Source of the DNA: Maribacter sp.
GTDB lineage: Bacteria > Bacteroidota > Bacteroidia > Flavobacteriales > Flavobacteriaceae
DNA: 6,087 nucleotides
Assembly (NCBI GenBank): GCA_030730545.1
Contig: JANQUX010000520.1
Location: 6,862 to 12,948 of the forward strand
Direction of reading: 5' to 3'
Part shown: positions 1 through 6,087 of the stretch, in pieces
Position numbering within the stretch: the stretch's first letter is position 1
How the letters are laid out: each line of letters begins with the position of its first letter
Notes under the pieces: generated by a model
What the model was told of the DNA's origin: nothing
The model's database searches: none
Seen by the model: only the letters and a program-made list of their open reading frames with translations
Translations under genes and position numbers: made by a program

Positions 1-1
1 T

Positions 2-115
2 CACCTAAGATATCAGAACATTGAGTATATTTATATATGTATTTTTTGCATCAGCCCCCTTTTATTTTTTTTAGGATGCGTAGCTATTAATTCTCAAGAA
101 ACAAATGATGGTTAG
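2..115 (+). pseudogene. Detached lipoprotein signal peptide of the DUF1080 gene, ended by an in-frame TAG
   Basis: Read in the same frame as the hydrolase ORF that follows, bases 2-112 are open and encode a hydrophobic stretch (about CIFCISPLLFFLGC, bases 38-79). It ends in a lipobox-like F-L-G-C with the Cys codon at 77-79, followed by a short polar linker (VAINSQETNDG). This is what the N-terminus of a Bacteroidota DUF1080 lipoprotein looks like. The frame then meets TAG at 113-115 and continues as E-T-M-F-N-G into the domain. No ATG, GTG or TTG occurs in this frame between base 2 and the TAG, so the true start is probably just left of the window. I infer that this is the 5' part of the gene annotated at 122-892, split by a nonsense change (TGG to TAG would restore a Trp). 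An ATG at 37 in another frame gives only a 17-residue product without a convincing signal peptide. Confidence 0.6.
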
Positions 116-121
116 GAAACC

Positions 122-892
122 ATGTTTAACGGAAATGATTTAAACGGATGGACAACAAAAGTTTACCATTATGAAGTTGGGGATAATTATGCAGATACTT
201 TTCGTGCAGAAGATGATATGTTAAAGGTGAGATATGATAAATACGAGGGAGATTTTAATAATAGATTTTCGCATTTATATTATGATAAACCTTTTTCAGA
301 TTTTCATTTTACAGTGCAATATAGATTCGTTGGCGAATTGTACAAAGGCGCACCAGAATATACGATTCTGAATAGTGGAGTAATGTTTCATTCGCAAGAC
401 CCACAAACCACGTTGAAAGAACAAGATTGGCCCATAAGCGTAGAAATACAATTTTTAGCAGGTGTAGAAGAGGGTAAAAAACGCCCAACCGGTAACATGT
501 GCTCACCAGGTACCGATGTGGTTTTTGAAGGTAAAATTGACCCTAGACATTGCATTAATTCCACATCCGATACGTATTACGGGGATCAGTGGGTAACAGC
601 AGAGTTAGTAGTGTACCATGATTCTTTGGTGAAACATATTATTAATGGTAAAACAGTATTAGAATACACAAAACCACAAATTGAGGGTGAAGTAGCAAAT
701 GGTTATGATCCCAAAATTAAACAAGATGGTAAGCTTTTGAAAGAAGGTTTTATTGCTTTACAAAGTGAAGGGCAACCTATCGATTTCAAGAATATAAAAA
801 TCCGCAATCTAAAAGGATGCACAGACCCACAAGCAACGAACTACAAAGAGTATTACGAGGTTTCAGATTCAAAAGCATGTAGCTATAATTAA
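122..892 (+). CDS. 3-keto-disaccharide hydrolase (DUF1080) domain protein, lacking its signal peptide; probable 3' part of a broken lipoprotein gene
   Basis: The 256 residues from this ATG cover nearly all of a DUF1080 (3-keto-disaccharide hydrolase, PF06439) beta-sandwich domain. Family hallmarks are FNGNDLNGW at residues 2-10, SGVMFHS (85-91), PISVEIQFLAG (104-114), TGNMCSPGT (123-131), HCINSTSDTYYGDQWV (143-158), a KHIINGKTVLEYT strand (171-183) and IALQSEGQPIDFKNIKIRNL (211-230). The family acts on 3-keto glycosides or has related carbohydrate-binding roles, usually as an exported lipoprotein; substrate cannot be read from the sequence. The tail GCTDPQATNY...KACSYN (232-256) is a small Cys-containing extension of the kind seen on other flavobacterial exported proteins. 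The ATG at 122 replaces the Leu usual in LFNGKDL, so it is probably an internal residue rather than the original start. Translation from it would give a cytoplasmic protein missing the first strand. The upstream lipobox segment is in the same frame, behind a TAG at 113-115. The domain is otherwise intact, which points to a recent mutation or a sequence error. Confidence 0.85.
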   Translation: MFNGNDLNGWTTKVYHYEVGDNYADTFRAEDDMLKVRYDKYEGDFNNRFSHLYYDKPFSDFHFTVQYRFVGELYKGAPEYTILNSGVMFHSQDPQTTLKEQDWPISVEIQFLAGVEEGKKRPTGNMCSPGTDVVFEGKIDPRHCINSTSDTYYGDQWVTAELVVYHDSLVKHIINGKTVLEYTKPQIEGEVANGYDPKIKQDGKLLKEGFIALQSEGQPIDFKNIKIRNLKGCTDPQATNYKEYYEVSDSKACSYN

Positions 893-922
893 ATTGGTCG
901 CTTAAGAATTAAGTAAACAACT

Positions 923-2551
923 CTATTTTAAGATAGCACCGTACTTAGAGTTATTGCTTAATAATTCGGTAGCTGCTAAAATAGCATCATCGTTATTTAA
1001 GTAATATTGGTATAAGCCATCTCTGTAGAAATACCGCTTTACAATTTCATCTTCAAGATTCTTTTGAATCTCTCTTTGGTATTTGTCTAAAGCGTTGATT
1101 TTACCTTTTTCTATGTTCGCTAACAAGGTTTTATAGCTATCCTGAACATCTGAGCCTAAAAAGTCATTTTCATCGCCAGAGAGCGCCTTTTTAATTGCCA
1201 GTTCAGCCTTAGTTTCAAAAGAGAAACTACTCTGTTTTACATAGTTCTTGAAGGCACTAAAATCGGCATCTGTAAATTTAAAGTCGGCAACAGCACTATA
1301 CTTATGTGCATAATGGTAGTTGGTAGCATAATCGAAAATGACATTATTTTGTAACAGTGCCAAAGTAAGGTCATTGGTTTTAGAAGTGGCTACTTCAATA
1401 TCTGGTAAAATACCACCACCATCTTGTACTTTTCTACCGTTACGGGTCGTAAAATCATTGAAAGTAGTATTACGCACTGCTTTACCGCTTTCATCTCTGT
1501 TCCAATAATCTAACGATTGTATGCAACGACCCGAAGAAGTGTAATATCTAGAAATTGTAACTTTAAGTTGAGTACCGTAAGTCAATTTAAGAGGGCGTTG
1601 TACTAAGCCTTTTCCGAAACTTCTAGCCCCCATTATTACTGCCCTGTCTAAATCTTGTAAACTACCAGAAACAATTTCACTGGCCGAAGCACTGCTTCCG
1701 TTTACTAAAACAACTAGCGGAATTTCTTCATCTACAGGTTGATTGTTAGTATGATATTCTCGGTTGAATTTTTTGACCTTCGATTTCGTGGTCACTACCA
1801 ATTCCCCTTTTGGTACGAATAGGTTAGTCACGTTAATAGCTTCAGATAACAATCCGCCAGGGTTGTCCCTAAGGTCTAATATTATTTTTTCTGCACCTTT
1901 ACCTTTTAAATCTAAAAGAGCCGCTTTTGTTTGTTCGGTTGCTTTGGCATTGAATTTTGCGAGAACAATATATCCGGTTTTGTTATCGATCATTTTAAAG
2001 AAAGGCACGGCATCTACTTCAATACCTTCGCGGGTAATAGCCGTAGTATTTAGTTTTCCTTGTCTTTTATAAGTTACACTTACGGTAGAGCCATTTGCCC
2101 CTTTTAAAAGCTCACTGGCATTATCTTCAAAATCGGCTACTTTGATATCACCAATCTGTATTATTTCATCACCGGCCTTTAATCCTGCCTTATCTGCGGG
2201 GTATCCTTGGTGTGGTTCAATAATTAGCAGTTTATCATCAAAAGAACGTACCATAGCACCAATACCAGAATATTCACCAGCATTGTTTATGCGATACGTT
2301 TCAACATCTTGTTCGTTTAAGAATTTGGTATAAGGATCCAATTCGTTCAGCATATTTTTAATGGCGGTATCCATTAATTCTGCCGGATTGGTTTCGTCCA
2401 CGTAGTTCATGTTCAATTCTTTGAACAAGGTGGTAAAGATTTCGATCTGTTTGGCTATTTCAAAAAAGTCACTCTTATAACTACTACCTACGAATAGAAA
2501 AGCGATGGCAATTATGGGTACAAGTACTTTTTTACTTACTATTTTTTTCAT
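923..2551 (-). CDS. S41 family C-terminal processing peptidase with PDZ domain
   Basis: A 542-residue tail-specific (Ctp/Prc-type) Ser/Lys endopeptidase that would act in the periplasm on C-termini of exported proteins. Residues 1-8 are basic (MKKIVSKK) and 9-23 hydrophobic (VLVPIIAIAFLFVGS), forming a signal peptide or membrane anchor. A helical region follows, containing ELDPYTKFL (70-78). The PDZ domain spans about 90-165, with GEYSGIGA (92-99) and GYPADKAGLKAGDEI (116-130). The S41 core has ILDLRDNPGGLL (224-235) and SASASE (287-292), where Ser289 is the expected nucleophile. FGKGLVQ (312-318) supplies Lys314, 25 residues later as in E. coli Prc, and Gln318. A helical tail of about 150 residues closes the protein. 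The ATG at 2551 is chosen over the TTG immediately upstream (2552-2554). It lies inside rnpA, overlapping it by 20 bases in another frame, which suggests translational coupling. The stop codon is TAG. All catalytic residues are present; the physiological substrate is unknown. Confidence 0.95.
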   Translation of the reverse strand: MKKIVSKKVLVPIIAIAFLFVGSSYKSDFFEIAKQIEIFTTLFKELNMNYVDETNPAELMDTAIKNMLNELDPYTKFLNEQDVETYRINNAGEYSGIGAMVRSFDDKLLIIEPHQGYPADKAGLKAGDEIIQIGDIKVADFEDNASELLKGANGSTVSVTYKRQGKLNTTAITREGIEVDAVPFFKMIDNKTGYIVLAKFNAKATEQTKAALLDLKGKGAEKIILDLRDNPGGLLSEAINVTNLFVPKGELVVTTKSKVKKFNREYHTNNQPVDEEIPLVVLVNGSSASASEIVSGSLQDLDRAVIMGARSFGKGLVQRPLKLTYGTQLKVTISRYYTSSGRCIQSLDYWNRDESGKAVRNTTFNDFTTRNGRKVQDGGGILPDIEVATSKTNDLTLALLQNNVIFDYATNYHYAHKYSAVADFKFTDADFSAFKNYVKQSSFSFETKAELAIKKALSGDENDFLGSDVQDSYKTLLANIEKGKINALDKYQREIQKNLEDEIVKRYFYRDGLYQYYLNNDDAILAATELLSNNSKYGAILK

Positions 2552-2915
2552 CAATCTGTAGCTTAAACTTGTTTAAAACGAGCTTCATTTTATGATCTAA
2601 CTGCTCAAAGGTGGGCATATCCTTACCAAGGTATAAAAATAGAAACGCAAAGTTTGCATCTGTATTGTTAAAAACCAGCGCTTTATTAAGTCTATAAGAC
2701 TCTCTAAGTAGCCGTTTAATCTTATTTCTATCGACTGCACTTTTAAAATTTCTTTTAGATACGGTTACCCCTGTTTTAATAAGCACTTCTTTTTGTTCTA
2801 CGGATAGATAAATCAATTTCAGCGGATATACAGAAACACCGCTTCCCTCATCGAACAATTGGGTGATGAGTTTTTTGCTTTTAAGTTTTTCCTTTTTTCC
2901 GAAGGATGCATCCAT
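2532..2915 (-). CDS. rnpA: Ribonuclease P protein component
   Basis: A 127-residue small basic protein, normal length for RnpA. It binds the catalytic RNase P RNA and helps process the 5' leader of precursor tRNAs in the cytoplasm. The N-terminal F-G-K-K-E-K-L-K-S-K-K segment (5-15) followed by LITQLFDEG (16-24) matches the family start. The central strand GVTVSKRNFKSAVDRNKIKRLL (49-70) contains the RNR-type signature (V-D-R-N-K-I-K-R-L-L-R-E, 61-72) that defines the family. The C-terminal part has a FAFLFLYLGKD strand (89-99) and a final helix. The ATG at 2915 begins 21 bases downstream of a strong hairpin and has no Shine-Dalgarno sequence, as is usual in Bacteroidota. The 3' end, which holds an A7 run, overlaps the start of the S41 protease gene by 20 bases, so the two are probably co-transcribed. 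The dnaA-rpmH-rnpA-yidC neighbourhood of many other bacteria is not seen here. Confidence 0.96.
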   Translation of the reverse strand: MDASFGKKEKLKSKKLITQLFDEGSGVSVYPLKLIYLSVEQKEVLIKTGVTVSKRNFKSAVDRNKIKRLLRESYRLNKALVFNNTDANFAFLFLYLGKDMPTFEQLDHKMKLVLNKFKLQIDEKNSK

Positions 2916-2936
2916 TATAACAAGTATTAAAAAGAG

Positions 2937-2959
2937 TTTGCCCCCGTGTAGGGGGCAAA
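2937..2959 (-). terminator. Probable intrinsic terminator of the subtilase-M1 peptidase unit
   Basis: A perfect 9-bp inverted repeat, TTTGCCCCC / GGGGGCAAA, with a 5-base loop (GTGTA on the + strand) stands out in AT-rich DNA. Read on the minus strand it begins 26 bases after the M1 peptidase stop codon and is followed by CTCTTTTT, a U-rich tract after a 3-base gap. On the + strand no T-run follows, so it is directional towards the minus strand. It is therefore most simply the rho-independent terminator of the M1 transcript. Because only 21 bases separate it from the rnpA start, it could also act as an attenuator or leader hairpin for rnpA. Confidence 0.75.
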
Positions 2960-2985
2960 AATATCTAAAATTTTAATAGGCTTTA

Positions 2986-4839
2986 CTACTCTGCCTGCCA
3001 AACATTATTCTCTAAATTGACATCTGCCATTAGTTGAGAAGGATCAATAACAATTGCTTTTATTGAAGACATCGGCTTATTAATAGTAAAATTGTAGGTT
3101 GGGTAAGCCCAAGCCCAGTCTGCAATAACAGTTCTTTCTATGCCTTCGTAAGGGTTTGCTTTTTCACCACGCATCATACGTAATGGCGCATAAAAGGTTT
3201 CTCTAGAATCATCATTATATACCACTAAAATATCTATAGGCATTGGCATTAAACCAATACGTTCTAAAGTTACGTTAGTGTTGCTTTCTGATGCAGCAAC
3301 CTCTTTAATTGCATAGTCAATAGTATTAGTTGTCTGTGTCCAATCGGTTAAATACCAATCTAGTTCAAAACCAGATACTTTCTCTGCAACACGTTTAATA
3401 TCGTTTGGCACCGGGTGTTTAAACTTGAACTCATCGTAATATTGACGAATAGTTTCCATCAATTTATCTTGACCGATAACATAGCCCAATTGAGATAAAA
3501 ATATAGAACCTTTACTATATGCAGAAACACCGTAAGCAAAGTTAAGAGCATAACGATCTGCATACGTACCTTGAGGCTGTTCTTTACCAGAAAGCGCTAA
3601 GTTTCTATAATCTTTGTAAGTACCCTCGAAAGGATTCTCTTTTTCGTAGTCCATTATTTCGCTCATGCAAAGCTTAGAGATAAAAGAAGTAAACCCTTCA
3701 TCCATCCACTCATGTTTAGCTTCGTTTGTTGCTAATATATGTTGAAACCAAGAGTGCGCCATTTCATGCGCCATAACACCAACAAGGCTACCAAATTTAC
3801 GCTTACCTGTTATTAAAGTGGACATTGCATATTCCATACCACCATCACCACCTTGAATAACCGAGTATTGGTCATATGGGTATTTACCAATGTTCTTGCT
3901 AAAAAACTGCATAGCTTCAATAGTTTTAGGCTGAAGGTTTTTCCAGTTCTCTAAAATTTCAGGATCGTTTTTATATAAGAAATGAAGCACAGGTCCGTCA
4001 GGTACTTGTTGTATATCATGAATATATTCTGGATCTGCTGCCCACATAAAATCATGAACCATTGGCGCTTTAAAATGCCAGGTTAATGTCTTGCCTTTTT
4101 GTTTTTTAATTTTAGTACCAGGTGTTTCATAACCATGACCAATTTCGTTAGGGTTTTGTAAATAACCTGTACCACCAACGGTGTACTCTTTATCAATGGT
4201 CAATTTTACATCAAAATCTCCCCAAACTCCCTGGAATTCACGAGCGATATATGGATCTGCATGCCAACCTTCAAAATCATATTCAGCTAATTTTGGGTAC
4301 CACTGGCTCATAGACAAAGCAACACCTTCTTCACTATTTCTACCCGAACGTCTAATTTGTAAAGGCACTTGACCCTTGAATTCCATATTAAAAGTAGACT
4401 TCGCACCAGCCGCTATAGGTTTAGCTAAATCAACAACCAAAACAGTACCTTCTTCTGAAAAAGTAACCTTGCTTCCATCTTGTGTTAAAGAGGTAGCATG
4501 TAAGTATCCTATTTCAGTGTCGGTAAGCGATGCAATTCTACTTTTTTTATCGGGTGTTGTCATTCTATCATCTGGATCTGCGATGCTCTGCAGACGAATA
4601 TCCATTTCACTACCTGGTTGGAAAGCGTTAAAATACATATGGAAGTAAACACGTTTTAACTCATCGGGTGAGTTATTCGTGTATACCAAAGTTTGAGTGC
4701 CGGTATACTGAAAATTATCAACATTCATATCTACCGCCATAGTATAATCAACATGTTGTTGCCAATAATCGGTTTTATTCTGGGCAAATAATGCAACAGT
4801 GAAAACTACCGTAAAAAATGTAAGAAATGATTTAATCAT
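2986..4839 (-). CDS. Exported M1 family zinc metallopeptidase (aminopeptidase N-like)
   Basis: A 617-residue M1 peptidase, predicted to remove N-terminal residues from peptides outside the cytoplasm. Residues 1-19 (MIKSFLTFFTVVFTVALFA) form a signal peptide ending at F-A before Q20; there is no lipobox Cys. An N-terminal beta-sandwich covers about 25-265. The catalytic domain carries GGMEYA at 333-338, the subfamily counterpart of the GAMEN exopeptidase motif. It also has the zinc site HEMAH at 358-362 with the third ligand Glu381 in WMDEGF, exactly 18 residues after the second His. Tyr441 in YSKG matches the catalytic Tyr of the family. About 505-617 looks like a C-terminal beta domain. There is no ERAP-type helical C-terminal domain and no type IX secretion sorting domain, so the product is probably periplasmic or envelope-bound. 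It starts 15 bases after the subtilase stop codon, implying one operon, and ends in TAG 26 bases before a strong hairpin. Catalytic residues are complete; substrate preference is unknown. Confidence 0.95.
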   Translation of the reverse strand: MIKSFLTFFTVVFTVALFAQNKTDYWQQHVDYTMAVDMNVDNFQYTGTQTLVYTNNSPDELKRVYFHMYFNAFQPGSEMDIRLQSIADPDDRMTTPDKKSRIASLTDTEIGYLHATSLTQDGSKVTFSEEGTVLVVDLAKPIAAGAKSTFNMEFKGQVPLQIRRSGRNSEEGVALSMSQWYPKLAEYDFEGWHADPYIAREFQGVWGDFDVKLTIDKEYTVGGTGYLQNPNEIGHGYETPGTKIKKQKGKTLTWHFKAPMVHDFMWAADPEYIHDIQQVPDGPVLHFLYKNDPEILENWKNLQPKTIEAMQFFSKNIGKYPYDQYSVIQGGDGGMEYAMSTLITGKRKFGSLVGVMAHEMAHSWFQHILATNEAKHEWMDEGFTSFISKLCMSEIMDYEKENPFEGTYKDYRNLALSGKEQPQGTYADRYALNFAYGVSAYSKGSIFLSQLGYVIGQDKLMETIRQYYDEFKFKHPVPNDIKRVAEKVSGFELDWYLTDWTQTTNTIDYAIKEVAASESNTNVTLERIGLMPMPIDILVVYNDDSRETFYAPLRMMRGEKANPYEGIERTVIADWAWAYPTYNFTINKPMSSIKAIVIDPSQLMADVNLENNVWQAE

Positions 4840-4854
4840 GAGAGTTGTATAAAA

Positions 4855-6087
4855 TTATAATTTAACCTGTCCGGCAGCTACTTTACTTGCTAATACCAAA
4901 GCATTATATGCATTTGCGATTTTACCAGAAGTAGACACTTCGTCTAAAGATCCGTTTTTACCGCCATTGCTACCTAATACGACCTTAGTTTTAATAGGCA
5001 ACCCAGATTGTAATATGATTTTTTTGACCTGTGCAGCCGTTAAGTTTGGATATTGAGACATTACCAAAGCAGCGATACCGGCAACACCAGGAGAAGCCAT
5101 TGAGGTACCAGGTGAATATTCGTACTCGTTGTTTGGGTAGGTAGAATAGATATCTGTACCTGGTGCAAAAACATCAACATTTATTTTACCATAATTAGAA
5201 TAGCTAGCAACCATTTCAGAACCATACTTAGGATTCAAAGCACCAACAGTAATTACGTTATCGGCAAATTCTGGTCCGTTTTTAATTTGATCGTTAGGAA
5301 AGTTTGGATTTGTAGGATCATCTAAATCGGCACCATCATTACCGGCTGCGTGTACGAAAAGAACATTTTTCTTTGCGGCATATTTTAAAGCATCGTTTAC
5401 CCATTCGGCATTGGGTGAAAATGACTTTCCGAAACTACCGTTAATTACACGGGCACCATTATCAACAGCATAGCGAATACCTCTTGCAATATCTTTGTCA
5501 TACTCATCTCCATTAGGCACTGCTCTAATACTCATAATGGCTACGTTATTGGCAACGCCGTTAACACCTTTACCATTATTACGCTCAGCAGCAATAATAC
5601 CCGCAACGTGCGTACCATGGCTTTCATCATCTACCCTGTTCATTGGGTTGCCATTACCGTAATTTACATCTGCTAAATTATAAGGGTCATCACCAACAGT
5701 TGATCTGCCGTTGAAATCCTTATTTAGGTTGTAGTTAAGCTGTTCTGTGTAATACTTAAGACCTTTATTTAAATCGTCAAGTACACCAGGTATTGTTTCA
5801 TTAATACTTAACATTTGGTTTAGTATGGCAACATTTCGCTGCATAGCTTCATCTGTTGCTTTTATACCAGCAAGATCTTGCTTGTTGTACGTATCTTTTT
5901 TCAAGTACTTTTTAACATCGTTATCTGCATTCTTTACAGCTTGGTAAATAGACTCGTATTGCTCTTTACCTTGTAAAGCCTCGTTGTATTTAGCATCTAG
6001 TTCTGTTTTAGCTTTTGATAAAGTAGCAGCATCTCCAATATTTAAGCGAAGCATACGTACATATTCTAATTGCTCATTATAGGATTC
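4855..6087 (-). CDS. S8 family subtilisin-like serine peptidase, N-terminus beyond the window
   Basis: The reading frame is open to the right edge of the window, so 410 codons are visible and the ATG at 6054 is only an internal Met: the frame continues upstream of it as ESYNEQLEYVR. Counting from the edge, the His motif SHGTHVAG is at about 156-163 (catalytic His157), the oxyanion-hole Asn250 is in HAAGNDG, and the nucleophile Ser329 is in SPGTSMASPGVAG. The catalytic Asp motif (usually V-I-D-S/T-G) is not in the visible part and must lie off the window. Between the edge and His157 is a charged, mainly helical segment of about 125 residues (with LSKAKTELDAKYNEALQGK and similar), an insert characteristic of a Bacteroidota branch of the family. 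The C-terminus stops soon after the protease domain (GQVKL, TAA), with no type IX secretion sorting domain or P-domain. It leads the M1 peptidase gene by 15 bases, probably in one operon. Its likely role is degradation or processing of exported proteins. Confidence 0.93.
   Translation of the reverse strand, partial: ESYNEQLEYVRMLRLNIGDAATLSKAKTELDAKYNEALQGKEQYESIYQAVKNADNDVKKYLKKDTYNKQDLAGIKATDEAMQRNVAILNQMLSINETIPGVLDDLNKGLKYYTEQLNYNLNKDFNGRSTVGDDPYNLADVNYGNGNPMNRVDDESHGTHVAGIIAAERNNGKGVNGVANNVAIMSIRAVPNGDEYDKDIARGIRYAVDNGARVINGSFGKSFSPNAEWVNDALKYAAKKNVLFVHAAGNDGADLDDPTNPNFPNDQIKNGPEFADNVITVGALNPKYGSEMVASYSNYGKINVDVFAPGTDIYSTYPNNEYEYSPGTSMASPGVAGIAALVMSQYPNLTAAQVKKIILQSGLPIKTKVVLGSNGGKNGSLDEVSTSGKIANAYNALVLASKVAAGQVKL

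Noticed and set aside
37..90. Small ORF from the ATG at 37 as the true gene start, joined by a frameshift in a T-run
   Set aside because: Its 17 residues include an HQPP stretch and lack a signal-peptide pattern; the frame already continuous with the hydrolase gives the better lipobox without any shift. A T-run length error cannot be fully excluded.
113..115. TAG as a recoded sense codon (pyrrolysine or reassigned amber)
   Set aside because: TAG terminates the S41 and M1 genes in this window, and pyrrolysine use is not expected in Flavobacteriia.
309..506. Minus-strand open frame of 65 residues inside the DUF1080 gene
   Set aside because: It is antisense to a clearly recognisable domain and encodes nothing I recognise.
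893..922. Possible bidirectional terminator between the convergent DUF1080 and S41 genes (CTTAA-GAA-TTAAG at 901-913)
   Set aside because: The stem is only 5 A/T-rich pairs with a 3-base loop and lacks a clean T-tract; this is expected by chance in such AT-rich DNA.
1764..2333. Open frames on the + strand inside the S41 gene (1764-2072 and 2142-2333)
   Set aside because: They are antisense to a gene with intact catalytic motifs and show no recognisable domain.
2532..2551. Programmed -1 frameshift on the A7 run fusing RnpA to the S41 protease
   Set aside because: The S41 frame is +1 relative to rnpA, so a -1 slip at the A7 run does not enter it, and the protease has its own ATG and signal peptide.
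2956..2963. TATTTTTG on the minus strand, matching the Bacteroidota -7 element TAnnTTTG, as an rnpA promoter
   Set aside because: It overlaps the hairpin stem, and no TTG lies at the expected -33 distance upstream; the motif is common by chance in A/T runs.
4181..4648. Open frames on the + strand inside the M1 gene (4181-4372 and 4376-4648)
   Set aside because: Antisense shadows of a well-conserved coding region, with no recognisable domain or start signals.

Overview
The window looks like a piece of an AT-rich Bacteroidota chromosome, most likely marine Flavobacteriaceae. The reasons are the family types: an exported S41 protease overlapping rnpA, a GGMEY-type M1 peptidase, a subtilase with a large insert upstream of its His motif, and a DUF1080 lipoprotein with a GCTDPxATNY tail. 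Start codons also lack clear Shine-Dalgarno sequences. Species-level placement is not possible from this sequence alone. Every stretch over 300 bases is occupied by a gene.

Layout. From 1 to 892 on the + strand is a 3-keto-disaccharide hydrolase (DUF1080) gene. Its lipoprotein signal peptide and lipobox (about 2-112) are separated from the catalytic domain (122-892) by a single in-frame TAG at 113-115, so it is either a recent pseudogene or carries a sequence error. It converges, with a 30-base gap, on a run of four minus-strand genes. In transcription order (right to left) these are: an S8 subtilase cut by the window edge (4855 to beyond 6087), an M1 metallopeptidase (2986-4839, 15 bases after the subtilase), a strong 9-bp GC-rich hairpin (2937-2959), the RNase P protein gene rnpA (2532-2915), and an S41 C-terminal processing protease (923-2551) whose start lies inside the 3' end of rnpA.

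Functionally, three different classes of exported or envelope protease (serine S8, zinc M1, Ser/Lys S41) sit next to one another with a tRNA-maturation gene embedded between them. The subtilase and M1 peptidase look like one transcription unit closed by the hairpin. rnpA and the S41 protease look like a second, translationally coupled unit. No mobile element, CRISPR array, tRNA, rRNA or phage gene was seen, and I found no convincing novel multi-gene system. The most notable observation is the amber-interrupted DUF1080 lipoprotein.
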